DNA from: a virus
Length of the DNA stretch: 55,720 bases
IMG/VR virus record: IMGVR_UViG_3300022685_000009
Location: 1-55,720 of that record
Direction: 5' to 3' (one strand)
The notes beneath the pieces are model-generated. The model saw only the letters and a list, made by a program, of their open reading frames with translations. It searched no databases and was not told the DNA's origin. The translations under genes and the position numbers were made by a program. Positions 1-8,799 of the stretch are shown here, in pieces. Numbering within the stretch: the stretch's first letter is position 1; every line of letters begins with the position of its first letter.

Positions 1-60
1 CCCAACTCCCGCGACGGTTACCGCAAGCACATCGCGTTCTTCAACGCCGGACGTGATTAT
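1..60. repeat. Terminal direct repeat, copy 1 (circular junction)
   Basis: Bases 1-60 are identical to 55661-55720. The repeat lies inside the terminase gene, and the reading frame continues exactly across the join. It therefore looks like an assembly overlap of a circular or circularly permuted genome rather than a biological terminal repeat with its own function. Confidence 0.95.
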
Positions 61-2367
61 CGCGAGCGGGTCATTTTTGGCGGAAATCGCACAGGAAAAG
101 CGCAACCACTACAAGAACTTGTAAGCACACCTTATGGCCCGACTAGAATGGGTGACTTGACTGTTGGAAGTCAAGTGACCGGCTCAAACGGGCGGCCTGT
201 TGTGGTCACGCACATACACCCGCAGGGTGAGCGAGAGGTGTGGCGCGTTACAACCAAAGATGGCTCAAGCACCCTGTGCGACAAGGAGCACTTGTGGCAG
301 GTGTCAACACGACGCGGAAAAGTTTATAGAGAAGAGGTTTTGCAAACAGACCAACTACGAGAGAACTTGGCGGCTCGCTCGTACTATCTACCGCCGCGTC
401 CGACTGTTCAGTACCAGTCTCGCGAGCTTTTGGTTGACCCGTATTTGCTCGGACTGCTTCTTGGGGACGGATCACTTACAGCCACACACTGCGCTCTAAC
501 CACGAAAGACGAGGAGCTGGCCGATTTTTGTGCTACGCAGGCTTCGTTGTGGGAGTGCGAGCTGCTGGCTCGCCCGCCTTATGGGTACCACTTCGCCACG
601 CTAATCTCTCCCGGAGGCCGGTGCCGCAACTTACTGACTGACGCTTTGCGAGCGTTGGGGGTGCATGGCTGTAACAGCTACCAGAAGTTCATCCCTGACG
701 AGTACAAGTATTCGCAGCCGCACGAACGACTGGCGGTTTTGCAGGGGCTCATGGACACAGACGGTACTATATCGACCGCTGGCACCCACGCGAGTTTTTC
801 CACGTGTTCACGTCGCCTCGCCGACGACTTTTTGCATTTGGCTCGCAGCCTTGGCTTGTACGCCAGCTTGGCGCAAAAGCGTGGAACCTATAAGCACCGG
901 GAGCGTTTGTCGTGGCGCGTGACACTGTACACCCAAAACGAGGTTCCTCTGTTCCGGCTTCGTCGTAAACTTGAGATTCAGCAGGGTTACACCGCCGCGC
1001 CTAACAAGGTGCTACGAGGGTCTCGTGTGGTGTCCGTTGAGTATGTTGGTGAAATGGAGTGCCAGTGTATTACGGTAGACTCGCCAGACCACTTGTATTT
1101 GACGGCGGAGTTTCTACCAACACACAACTCGGTCGCTGGCGCCACGGAAGTCGCTTACCACCTGACCGGCCTCTACCCCCACTGGTGGAAAGGCAAGCGG
1201 TTCAATCGCCCGATTCAGGCGCTGGCCTGCGGCAAGGAAGGCAAACTGACGCGAGACACCGTGCAGCAGATTCTGCTGGGCAAGCCGGACGAGTTTGGAA
1301 CCGGGCTGATTCCCGGCAACTGCCTCGACCGGGAGCGGTGCACGTCCTCTCGCGCAGCCGCCGGCTTGTTTGACGGGGTGCAGGTGAAGCACAAAGCTGG
1401 CGGTTGGTCGATGCTAAGGTTGAGGTCTTACGATCAGGGCCGAACCGCCTTCGAAGGCACGGAGCGAGATGTCGTCTGGGAGGACGAGGAGGCTCCGCAG
1501 GACGTGCACAACGAGAACCTCATGCGGACGATGACCACCAACGGCATTGTGCTCAACACGTTCACGCCGCTGAAGGGCGAGACGCCGCTGGTCCGCGACT
1601 TGCTTAACAGGGCTGAGGAAGGAACCGTCTTTAGCATTAACGTCTGGTGGGACGACGTAGGTCACATCACGCCGGAAATGATCGAAGACATGAAAGGGCG
1701 TTACCCCAAACACGAGATTCGCGCTCGCAGATTTGGAGAGCCTCAGCTCGGGTCAGGCGCGATTTTTACCGCTGACGAAGACAGCTTCGTTATCCGGCCT
1801 ATGGACTTGCCGGATTACTGGCCTCGGATTTACGGCCTTGATTTCGGCTGGACTCACCCCACCGCTGCTGTTTGGGGCGCCCACGACCGCGAGACGGATA
1901 CCCTGTACGTTTACTCGGAGCATTGCCAGTCGAAGGCGGAGGTTCCGATCCACGTTCAGGCCATTAAGATGCGGGGCGATTGGATCACGGGAATCTCTGA
2001 GACGGCGGGCACCAGCCAAGCGGACGGCAAGCGCATGATTGACTTGTACAAGGCGCACGGCCTAAAGCTGAAGAAGGTGATGAAGGGGGCGGGCAGTGTC
2101 GAGTCCGGCATAATGCGGCTTCAGGAGCGGTTCGCTTCGGGCACACTTAAGATTATGGAGACTTGCCCGATGCTGATCTCCGAACTTCGCCGCTACCACC
2201 GCAACGAGAAAGGGTCGGTGGTGCCGCAGAACGATGACCTCATCGACGCAATGCGATACATGGAGAGCGGCCTGAAGTATGCTAAGACCCGCACCGAAGC
2301 CCGTGGCGCCCTGTCGGGAGGGAATGTTCGGGAAGTTAATTTCTGGAGGCGAGGACTCAATGGCTGA
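1..2367 (+). CDS. terL: Terminase large subunit (TerL), 3' part, interrupted by an intein
   Basis: This is the DNA-packaging motor ATPase and nuclease. The frame is open from base 1 and its 5' end is at 55508-55660 on the other side of the junction. The Walker A motif GGNRTGK|S is split by an intein at 100-1128. After splicing the protein would be about 496 residues (84 N-terminal plus 412 C-terminal), a normal TerL length. The C-extein shows a Walker B-like DVVWEDEEA, a coupling-like NTFTPLKG, and RuvC-like nuclease acidic motifs GLDFGW and DDLIDAMRY. The small terminase lies directly upstream and the portal directly downstream, with its ATG inside the terL end. The apparent ATG at 148 is internal to the intein and is not the start. 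Confidence 0.95.
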   Translation, partial: PNSRDGYRKHIAFFNAGRDYRERVIFGGNRTGKAQPLQELVSTPYGPTRMGDLTVGSQVTGSNGRPVVVTHIHPQGEREVWRVTTKDGSSTLCDKEHLWQVSTRRGKVYREEVLQTDQLRENLAARSYYLPPRPTVQYQSRELLVDPYLLGLLLGDGSLTATHCALTTKDEELADFCATQASLWECELLARPPYGYHFATLISPGGRCRNLLTDALRALGVHGCNSYQKFIPDEYKYSQPHERLAVLQGLMDTDGTISTAGTHASFSTCSRRLADDFLHLARSLGLYASLAQKRGTYKHRERLSWRVTLYTQNEVPLFRLRRKLEIQQGYTAAPNKVLRGSRVVSVEYVGEMECQCITVDSPDHLYLTAEFLPTHNSVAGATEVAYHLTGLYPHWWKGKRFNRPIQALACGKEGKLTRDTVQQILLGKPDEFGTGLIPGNCLDRERCTSSRAAAGLFDGVQVKHKAGGWSMLRLRSYDQGRTAFEGTERDVVWEDEEAPQDVHNENLMRTMTTNGIVLNTFTPLKGETPLVRDLLNRAEEGTVFSINVWWDDVGHITPEMIEDMKGRYPKHEIRARRFGEPQLGSGAIFTADEDSFVIRPMDLPDYWPRIYGLDFGWTHPTAAVWGAHDRETDTLYVYSEHCQSKAEVPIHVQAIKMRGDWITGISETAGTSQADGKRMIDLYKAHGLKLKKVMKGAGSVESGIMRLQERFASGTLKIMETCPMLISELRRYHRNEKGSVVPQNDDLIDAMRYMESGLKYAKTRTEARGALSGGNVREVNFWRRGLNG
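100..1128 (+). mobile_element. Class 3-type intein with LAGLIDADG endonuclease in TerL P-loop
   Basis: This is a 343-residue in-frame insertion between Lys and Ser of the Walker A motif. It begins AQPLQELVSTPYG, so residue 1 is Ala, not Cys or Ser. It ends LPTHN followed by Ser as the +1 extein residue. Splicing blocks visible are A (MGDLTVG), B (CDKEHLWQV), F (ECQCITVDSPDHLYL) and G (LPTHN). Trp two residues after the block B His, Cys in place of the usual Asp in block F, and Thr before the terminal His-Asn form the W-C-T signature of class 3 inteins, which splice without an N-terminal nucleophile. Two endonuclease motifs, LLGLLLGDG (about residues 113-121) and LQGLMDTDG (about 214-222), keep their acidic residues, so the homing endonuclease may be active. 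Splicing activity is inferred. Confidence 0.93.
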
Positions 2368-4849
2368 AAAAGCACCAAAAGTACCCACAGAGCGCGAGCT
2401 AAGGGAAAACGAAGAGCGCCGCGATCGGATGTTCTCCGCGCTGGCGAGTAACCTCGACCGCCAGCTCGGCGTAGCCCTCTCGGACAAGACGGTCACCGAG
2501 GCCCGCATGCTCGCTGACGAGGCGCAGTACTGGGGCGTGTCCGGCCAGATCGACAAAGAGGATGTCGCCGAAGGTCGTAGCAACACCACGCGCCCGAACA
2601 GTTCGATGCCGGTGGACAACAAGACCCGCTCCAAGACCCGCATCGCCGCTTCCCGAATTGGAGACATGCTGTTCCCGACCAACGCCCCCAACTGGGACAT
2701 GCGTCCGACGCCGTACCCCGACGTGCCGATCAAACTTCTCATGGAGGAGTACGAGGCCCAGATGGCCGCTGAGCAGCCCATCATGGAGCCGGGCATGGAG
2801 CCGGGCATGGAGCCGGGCATGGAGCCGGGCATGGAGCCGGGCATGGAGCCGGGCATGGAGGTTGAGGGCGTGGCGCCCGAAGCTTTGCAGCCGCTGGCCC
2901 CTCAAGCGCCGGCTGGCCCGCCTCCTGATTACGCGAAGTTGGCTTTGAAGGTGGCGACCAAACGTTGCCGCCGCATGCGCCAGCTCATTCGAGACGTGTT
3001 GACAGAGAACGACTACAACCGCATCGGGCGGCAGGTCATCATGGACGGCTGCAAGGTTGGCACCGGGGTCATCAAGGGACCGTACGTCACGTACACCACC
3101 AAGCGTAGTTACGAGCAGGTAGAGGACGAAGACGGCACACTTGCCGTGGTCAAGATTGAGCGGAAGACCATTCCCGGTGTCAGCCGGGTCTCACCGTGGA
3201 ACTTCTTCCCCCAACGCGCTTGCTCTATCGAAGACGCGGAGCATGCTTTCGAACTGCACACGCTCAACCGAACCCAACTGCTTCAGATGGTGGAATCGCA
3301 CGGGTTTTTTCCCCGGCAGGTATCCAAACTCCTTCAAATGAGGCCCACGCTCGGGAAAGTTCAGAGCGTGCTGGAGCAGCGAGCTACGATCACGAACTAT
3401 TCCATGCAGCGGTACGAGAACATGTACGCCGTGTGGGAGTACCACGGCCTCATCGACATCGAACTGCTAGAGGAGATGGGCTTCGAAGTCCCCGAGGAAG
3501 AAGACGGGATGCAGAACCTCAAGAGCATGATGGGTTCCGTCTGGTTCTGCGAGGGTGAAATTCTCAGGGTGGACATGGCCCCGATCGAGGCAACCTCCCG
3601 CCTTCCGTATCAGGTCTGGAACTACGAAGCGGATGAAACCAACATCTTCGGGTTTGGCGTGCCCTACATCATGCGTGACGACCAAGCCGTCATCGACATG
3701 GTCTGGTCTGCCATACTCCACAACACGGCGGTGTCCGCCGGGCCGCAGATGGCGATCGAGAAGGGGGTGATCACCCCCGCCGATGGCAACTTTGCGATCA
3801 AGGGGCCGAAGCTCTGGTACAAGAACGACGTAGACGTACCGATGGCTCAGGCCATGGAAGCGTTCGTCGTTCCCAACACGCTGTCAAACACCATGCCCGT
3901 TTACCAGCAGGCGCAAGCGAACGCTGACGAGAACACCATGCTTCCGCACATCTTGGGCACGAGTCAGGCCAAGGGGCAGGAGGGCGGCGCGTCCGGCATG
4001 GCGCACGTGGCGATGATGAACCAATCCAACATCGTGCAGCGACAGGCCGCGCACCAGTGGGACGACAACATCACCGACCCCCTCATCTCCGCCTTGTACC
4101 AGTGGTTCATGGAGAGTGGTGAGTCGGAAGCTGTAGAAGCCCACGGGGACTACGAGGTTGAGGTGCGGGGCGCCAGCCATCTTCTGGTCAAGGACACGCA
4201 GGCTCAGCACGTGCAGCTCCTGATGCAGATGGCAGCCAGCGATCCGAACATGGCCGCACAGTTGAACATGAACGACATCTATCGGTTGTATCTGACGTTC
4301 CTCGACGTGCCGGTAGACACTCTCATTAAGACCCCCGAGGAAGTAGAAGCTGAGCAAGCCAACCAACAACCAGACCCCTTTGTGCAAGCCGAACTTTCTC
4401 TCAAACAGGCTCAAGCGGAAGCTGCTGGCGCGAAGGCGCAGGCTGACATAGCTCGTGCTGAAGCGGACCAGATGCGAGCGCAAGCGACGCTGATGGAGGC
4501 CCAGAAGGGGCAGAGCATGGACGTGCTTGATCACAGCGAGGTCATGGCGCTGGAGCTACGTTACGCGGAGATGCGCGACAAGCAGAACGACCGCGACCTA
4601 CAGCTCCAGCTCAAGCTTATCGAGCGCGAAACCAAGCTGACCGAGATCGCCGCAAAGCAGGGTCTGGAGTACGACAAACTACAGGCCAAGATTCAGAGCG
4701 ACCGGGAGCGTGCGCTCGCCGACCTTCAGATCACGGAGTCGCAGACGCAGTCGAAGGACTACTTCGACGCCGCTCGACTGAGGCTCGACCAGTACAAGGA
4801 AGAGCTGAGAACTCGCAACCTCCAGAAGGGGTTTGACTCCTTTGGCTGA
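2360..4849 (+). CDS. Portal protein
   Basis: This 829-residue protein is called as the dodecameric head-tail portal from its length, its place between TerL and the scaffold/capsid genes, and portal-like central segments (for example VPYIMRDDQAVIDMVWS and NTAVSAGPQMAIEKGV). The ATG at 2360 is preceded by GGAGGCGAGG and overlaps the terL stop by a few bases; it is preferred over in-frame ATGs at 2279 and 2324 that lie deep in terL. Residues about 142-167 are six tandem MEPG repeats encoded by a 12-bp direct repeat. The last 250 residues are Ala/Gln/Glu-rich and probably coiled coil, as in portals with a long C-terminal barrel or crown. The family is inferred, not proven. Confidence 0.85.
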   Translation: MAEKAPKVPTERELRENEERRDRMFSALASNLDRQLGVALSDKTVTEARMLADEAQYWGVSGQIDKEDVAEGRSNTTRPNSSMPVDNKTRSKTRIAASRIGDMLFPTNAPNWDMRPTPYPDVPIKLLMEEYEAQMAAEQPIMEPGMEPGMEPGMEPGMEPGMEPGMEVEGVAPEALQPLAPQAPAGPPPDYAKLALKVATKRCRRMRQLIRDVLTENDYNRIGRQVIMDGCKVGTGVIKGPYVTYTTKRSYEQVEDEDGTLAVVKIERKTIPGVSRVSPWNFFPQRACSIEDAEHAFELHTLNRTQLLQMVESHGFFPRQVSKLLQMRPTLGKVQSVLEQRATITNYSMQRYENMYAVWEYHGLIDIELLEEMGFEVPEEEDGMQNLKSMMGSVWFCEGEILRVDMAPIEATSRLPYQVWNYEADETNIFGFGVPYIMRDDQAVIDMVWSAILHNTAVSAGPQMAIEKGVITPADGNFAIKGPKLWYKNDVDVPMAQAMEAFVVPNTLSNTMPVYQQAQANADENTMLPHILGTSQAKGQEGGASGMAHVAMMNQSNIVQRQAAHQWDDNITDPLISALYQWFMESGESEAVEAHGDYEVEVRGASHLLVKDTQAQHVQLLMQMAASDPNMAAQLNMNDIYRLYLTFLDVPVDTLIKTPEEVEAEQANQQPDPFVQAELSLKQAQAEAAGAKAQADIARAEADQMRAQATLMEAQKGQSMDVLDHSEVMALELRYAEMRDKQNDRDLQLQLKLIERETKLTEIAAKQGLEYDKLQAKIQSDRERALADLQITESQTQSKDYFDAARLRLDQYKEELRTRNLQKGFDSFG
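2783..2860 (+). repeat. 12-bp tandem repeat in portal gene (MEPG units)
   Basis: The unit ATGGAGCCGGGC is repeated six times without change and followed by a partial ATGGAG. It encodes an acidic, Pro/Gly-rich flexible segment. The units are identical at the DNA level, so the array looks recently expanded and could vary in length between isolates. Confidence 0.95.
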
Positions 4850-4869
4850 CAACACGTTGGAAATGTGCG

Positions 4870-5064
4870 ATGCTTGACAAACACAACCCCTCCGTCGTCA
4901 AGTTTAGAGAGGAGGTGGAGGAGCAGATTAAGACTCATCGGGATGCTCTGGAAAGACCGGGCAAGTCCGCTGAGCAGTACGACATCCACCGGGGGCAGGT
5001 AAAAGCCTTTCGGTGGGTTTTACAAACCATCACTCCAGAAGAGGAAAACTCGTTCGATGTCTGA
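4870..5064 (+). CDS. Small conserved-position protein between portal and scaffold
   Basis: This 64-residue charged protein is probably all helical (KFREEVEEQIKTHRDALE) and has no recognised domain. The ATG at 4870 follows a weak TTGGAAATG-type site 21 bases after the portal stop, and the 3' end overlaps the start of the scaffold gene by 8 bases. This coupling supports a real gene. Small helical genes at this place are common in podoviruses with N4-gp56-type capsids; the role is unknown and is presumably in head assembly. Confidence 0.7.
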   Translation: MLDKHNPSVVKFREEVEEQIKTHRDALERPGKSAEQYDIHRGQVKAFRWVLQTITPEEENSFDV

Positions 5065-6115
5065 AGCAGCAAAACGGCAGGAGCCAATACCCGAAGACGA
5101 AGAATTCCTGTCTGATGAAGACCTGTTCGAACGCGCGTATCAAGAAAAGCATGGCGCATCGACTCCACAAGATGCCGAAGAACGCGATGCGGGTGCTGCT
5201 AAACCCGAGGGCTCTCGTGAGCCTGAATCGGAAGAACCTCAACCACGCGAAGGGGAGTCCAGTTCGCGTGGTGATGACGAAACCGCCGAGGATGACACCC
5301 CGGCATGGTTGAATGAACTGCCGGACGAGGCTCGTGACGAGTACATCCGGCAGCAGCAAGAACTTACCAACCTGCGGAACCAGTACAACTCGGTTCACAA
5401 CAGGTTGGCACCAGTCCAACAGGAAAACGCGCGACTTCGTCAGCAGCTTTCGGGAAAAAACCCGTCACCTGCAAACGGACAGAACTCGCAAGCGGCTCCG
5501 GTTGGTCAGTCGCAGTCTCCGGTCAAGTTTTCGCTGGACGATGTCGAGGAGTTCAAGGAATTCCGTGATTCGTTTCCAGACGAAGCCAAGGCCATGGAGG
5601 CTGCTTTAGCTCGGCAGGCCCAGTACGTAGGAAACTTGGAAAGCCAACTTTCCGAAGTGCGTCAGGGGATGCAGACCATACAGCGATCTTCTTACGAGAC
5701 CGCACGCCAGAACGAACTTCAGCGCCTGTCGGAGGCACACCCCGACTGGGCCACGGTTCGGCCATCCGAAGACTTCAACGATTGGCTGGAGACCCAGCCA
5801 GAGAGCGTCGCCCAGTTGGCGAGCTCCGCGAAGGCTGAGGACTGCATCTGGGTGCTCGATCGTTACAAGATGGATGTGTATCTGTACCAGCAGACTCAGA
5901 ACGGTGAGCAGGCTGGGCAATCCCCCGATCGGGACAGTCGAGCACAGCAGACGCGCGAGCGTCGGCAGCGTCTACGGTCTGTGCCCAATCCCCATCCCCA
6001 ACAGGATGGAGGTGTCGGCGCCCCTCAGATGGGGGGTGTCGCCATGTCTGACGAAGACATTTGGGCGCAGGAAGTGGAGCGCCGATTGCGAGCGCAACGC
6101 CAAGCCAATCGTTAA
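5057..6115 (+). CDS. Putative scaffolding protein
   Basis: This 352-residue, strongly acidic and Gln-rich protein lies immediately upstream of the major capsid protein, the usual place of a phage scaffold. The N-terminal 90 residues are mostly Glu, Asp, Ser and Pro. A coiled-coil stretch follows (about residues 95-135, LTNLRNQYNSVHNRLAPVQ), then a helical C-terminal half ending in a basic segment (RRLRAQRQANR), the type of tail that scaffolds use to contact capsid. The ATG overlaps the preceding stop and has GAGGAAAA upstream. The call rests on composition and position, not on a sequence motif. Confidence 0.75.
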   Translation: MSEAAKRQEPIPEDEEFLSDEDLFERAYQEKHGASTPQDAEERDAGAAKPEGSREPESEEPQPREGESSSRGDDETAEDDTPAWLNELPDEARDEYIRQQQELTNLRNQYNSVHNRLAPVQQENARLRQQLSGKNPSPANGQNSQAAPVGQSQSPVKFSLDDVEEFKEFRDSFPDEAKAMEAALARQAQYVGNLESQLSEVRQGMQTIQRSSYETARQNELQRLSEAHPDWATVRPSEDFNDWLETQPESVAQLASSAKAEDCIWVLDRYKMDVYLYQQTQNGEQAGQSPDRDSRAQQTRERRQRLRSVPNPHPQQDGGVGAPQMGGVAMSDEDIWAQEVERRLRAQRQANR

Positions 6116-6137
6116 CCACTTCTAAAGGAGACGGCAA

Positions 6138-7217
6138 ATGCCAACTCAAGTAGGGGGCGATACAGCCCGCCATTACGGAGGTGTAGACACGTACGGTAAC
6201 GGCTCGCCGACTGGCCCCGGTAACCGTACCAACGTCTACGCTGAACTCGACCTTCTGGAACGTGCGCGTCCCCAGCTTGTGCTGGACCTCGCATGTGACA
6301 AGAAGAACATCCCTGCCAACAAGGCGGAAACCATCGCATTCCGCCGCGCAGTCAACGCTGCGGTCAGCACCACGACCGTCACCGAAGGTGTGAACCCGGC
6401 CAGCCGGGGTCTCGCATACGAGGACGTGACCGGCACGCTCGGCGAGTACGCCGAGATTTACGAGATCACTTCTCGTATGCGTGAGCTGGGTGAAGACAAC
6501 GCCATCCGCGACTCCTCCGATGTTTTGGCCGATCTGGTCGCCAACATCAAGGAAGCTGTGTCGTGGGCTGCCTTCATCCAAGGCGCAAACGTGCTGTACG
6601 CTGGCGGCGTTGCCAGCCGTGACACGGTGGTCGCACCGATCAGCCTCGGCGAATTTCAGGAGTCCGTGCGATCCCTGATGGCCGCCAAGGCGCATCGCTT
6701 CACCACGGTCGATCACGGTGGTCTGAACGAGAACACCTACCCGATCGAGGCGGCGTTCTATGCGTTCACCCACACGGACATGCAGCCGGACCTGCGCATG
6801 CTGCCGGGCTTCAAGACCACCGCCGAGTACGGAGCGAAGAAGATCGTCTCCGAGTACGAGTTCGGTGCGATCGAGAACGTCCGCGTCATGACCACGCCTC
6901 AGCTCACTCCGATCATCGACGCCGGCGGCTCGGGCGGAACCAACGTGAAGAGCACGAGCGGCACCGACGCCGACGTGTACATCACGCTGGTGTGCGGCAA
7001 GCACGCTTTGGGCTGTGTCGATCTGAAAGGTGCTGGCAAGAGTGGCTACGGTGGCGCGAAAATCAACGTGCTGTCCGGCGCTTCCAAGTCTGACCCGACG
7101 GATCAGCGGTCTTACGTCGCCTGCCGCTGGTGGGACTTGAAGATGATCCTCAACGACGAGTGGGTCGTGCGGATCGAGTCAGCCTGCACGGACGATCTGT
7201 CCCAGCTGTACGTCTGA
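6138..7217 (+). CDS. Major capsid protein, N4-gp56 family
   Basis: This 359-residue protein forms the icosahedral shell. Its central part shows the pattern of the N4-gp56 family: EGVNPASRGLAYEDVTGTL, then EYAEIYEITSRM, then a helix with DVLADLVANIKEAVSW and ALYAGG-like NVLYAGGVASRD, and a C-terminal TTAEYGAKKIVSEYEFGAIENV segment. The ATG is preceded by a strong AAGGAGA. It sits directly after the scaffold gene, and a 12-bp perfect hairpin follows the stop, which may protect the 3' end of this abundantly needed message. Family assignment is from memory of the motifs. Confidence 0.9.
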   Translation: MPTQVGGDTARHYGGVDTYGNGSPTGPGNRTNVYAELDLLERARPQLVLDLACDKKNIPANKAETIAFRRAVNAAVSTTTVTEGVNPASRGLAYEDVTGTLGEYAEIYEITSRMRELGEDNAIRDSSDVLADLVANIKEAVSWAAFIQGANVLYAGGVASRDTVVAPISLGEFQESVRSLMAAKAHRFTTVDHGGLNENTYPIEAAFYAFTHTDMQPDLRMLPGFKTTAEYGAKKIVSEYEFGAIENVRVMTTPQLTPIIDAGGSGGTNVKSTSGTDADVYITLVCGKHALGCVDLKGAGKSGYGGAKINVLSGASKSDPTDQRSYVACRWWDLKMILNDEWVVRIESACTDDLSQLYV

Positions 7218-7226
7218 CGACAACCT

Positions 7227-7254
7227 GTTGGGAGGGGCACTTGCCCCTCCCAAC
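7227..7254 (+). promoter_or_regulatory. Strong hairpin directly after the capsid gene
   Basis: A perfect 12-bp stem, GTTGGGAGGGGC with GCCCCTCCCAAC, closes a 4-base ACTT loop. No T-run follows on either strand, so it is not a typical intrinsic terminator. A 3' stabilising hairpin or mRNA processing site that raises capsid output is more likely. Confidence 0.7.
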
Positions 7255-7279
7255 GCACTGCTAAGGAGAAGCCATCCTC

Positions 7280-8032
7280 ATGGATTTGAACGAAGCCGCC
7301 GCGAATGAATTCGAAGGCGCTGACCTCGACGCTCTGCGCTCGTACTGCGACCGCTTGGGGGTTGAGTACCATCCCAACATGAACGCCAGCACTCTGCGTA
7401 AAAAGCTCACTGCTGCACTGGGGGAATACCGCGAGACTCACGGGGACGAAACCGAAGGTCTCAACGTTGCCAGTCAGCAGACCGCGATCAAAAAGCTGGT
7501 GAGCTACAACCTCAAGTCCACGGGGGCATGGGAAGGCAAGCGTCGAATGATCCGACTTCATCGGAGCATGAGCCACGACAACACCTCGCGACCGCAGTTT
7601 TTCGCGTGGGGCCGTCTGCACGTTTACGTGCCGTTCGGCCAAGACGTGGCGATTCCGTACCCGATCTGGAACATTCTCAAGGACACGACCGGCAAGCGGA
7701 TGGACCGCAAGCGGCGGGTTGACGAGGATGGCCGAATCCGGTTCGAAGAGGTGTGGGCGCCGACGGAGCGGTTCATGTACTCGGACATGGGTGACGACCC
7801 GGTAACCGCCGATCGTCCCGAGGACGAGATACAGCGGATTCGCATGTTGCACGACCTGACTGATGGCTTCAAAGGCTATGGTGAGCGGCAGTTTCGCGCC
7901 ATGTGCAACGCGCTCCACATCCGCACCGTTGAGGGTTGGTCACCGACCGACCACAAGAACGCGGTGCTGATGCGTATCGGCATGTCTGATACGCACGTGG
8001 ACTTGAGCACGCCGGAGGAAGCTGTCGCCTAA
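7280..8032 (+). CDS. Virion-region protein with N-terminal HeH/SAP-like fold
   Basis: This 250-residue protein has no confident family. Residues about 10-48 (LDALRSYCDRLGVEYH, STLRKKLTAAL) resemble the short helix-extended loop-helix or SAP/Rho-N motif common in phage structural genes. The rest has mixed charge, with SMSHDNTSRPQFFAWGR and VPFGQDVAIPYPIWNIL as distinctive segments. The ATG at 7280 has AAGGAGAAG upstream. It lies between the major capsid gene and the connector gene, so a head-completion or capsid-associated role is inferred. Nothing visible indicates an enzyme. Confidence 0.75.
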   Translation: MDLNEAAANEFEGADLDALRSYCDRLGVEYHPNMNASTLRKKLTAALGEYRETHGDETEGLNVASQQTAIKKLVSYNLKSTGAWEGKRRMIRLHRSMSHDNTSRPQFFAWGRLHVYVPFGQDVAIPYPIWNILKDTTGKRMDRKRRVDEDGRIRFEEVWAPTERFMYSDMGDDPVTADRPEDEIQRIRMLHDLTDGFKGYGERQFRAMCNALHIRTVEGWSPTDHKNAVLMRIGMSDTHVDLSTPEEAVA

Positions 8033-8042
8033 GTGAGGCGAC

Positions 8043-8798
8043 ATGACGTTTCTTGAACTCGTAAAGGCGCTGGCCCAAGAGACCGGCGTAGAGCTACAAA
8101 GTAAGATCGAGACGACTGTCGTCGCTCCCGCCGCCGGGTATGGCGAGACGAAGGAGCACGTCGGTCGTCTTGTTCGTTGGACTCAACGAGCGTGGCGAGA
8201 CATTCAGAACGACCAGCCGCTGTGGAACTTTATGAAGCGGACGGGCGTGATGCCGCTCGCGGAAGGCGAGACGACCTACGACATCAAGCAGATCGTAGAC
8301 GCCTCGCTGCCCGCTGGTTTTGAGGACTGGCAGTACGAGGAACTACTGCCGTGGGTCGCCTCGTTCGACGCTCGCTACATCTGGATGGTCAACGGCGCTG
8401 CGGAGGAACCCCAGCGGAACTTCTGCTACTACGTACCACCTGAGCGGTTTTTTGGCAGCATCTCCCGCTACAACGACCGCAACGAAGGGTTGCCCGGTCG
8501 CTTTACGTTCGACCCCGGTGGGCACATCGTTTTCGACAGCAAGCCCCCGAACGATGACCTGTACATCCGCTTCGACTACCGCGCTGTTCAGCACACCTTG
8601 CAGGACGACGCCGATGAGCCGCGCGGTCTGCCGGAAAAATTTCACGACTTGATCGTCTACGCCGCGATGGCGAAGAACGCGCGGTTCGACGAGTCTGGCC
8701 CGCAGATTCAGGAGTCCCGAAAGTTGTACCGGGACATGATGAACAAACTGCGCTTGGAGCAGCTCCCCGCTTACTCGTTGCCGGGGACGTACACCTGA
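8043..8798 (+). CDS. Head-tail connector (adaptor) protein
   Basis: This 251-residue protein begins MTFLELVKALAQETG and continues with RLVRWTQRAWRDIQNDQPLWNF, which resembles adaptor proteins (DUF6682-like) that bind beneath the portal in podoviruses. The middle carries an aromatic-rich beta segment (FCYYVPPERFFG, DDLYIRFDYRA), and the C-terminal helical part (YAAMAKNARFDESGPQIQE) also fits. It lies one base before the large nozzle gene, the typical connector-nozzle order. Family membership is by remembered pattern, so moderate certainty. Confidence 0.75.
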   Translation: MTFLELVKALAQETGVELQSKIETTVVAPAAGYGETKEHVGRLVRWTQRAWRDIQNDQPLWNFMKRTGVMPLAEGETTYDIKQIVDASLPAGFEDWQYEELLPWVASFDARYIWMVNGAAEEPQRNFCYYVPPERFFGSISRYNDRNEGLPGRFTFDPGGHIVFDSKPPNDDLYIRFDYRAVQHTLQDDADEPRGLPEKFHDLIVYAAMAKNARFDESGPQIQESRKLYRDMMNKLRLEQLPAYSLPGTYT

Positions 8799-8799
8799 C

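Noticed and set aside
148-2367. A 739-residue terminase starting at ATG 148
   Set aside because: The frame is open to base 1 and continues from 55508; that ATG is inside the intein (position 17), so the annotation must use the upstream TTG.
2062-2856. A 264-residue minus-strand frame with MPGS repeats
   Set aside because: It is only the reverse reading of the portal MEPG repeat and terL end.
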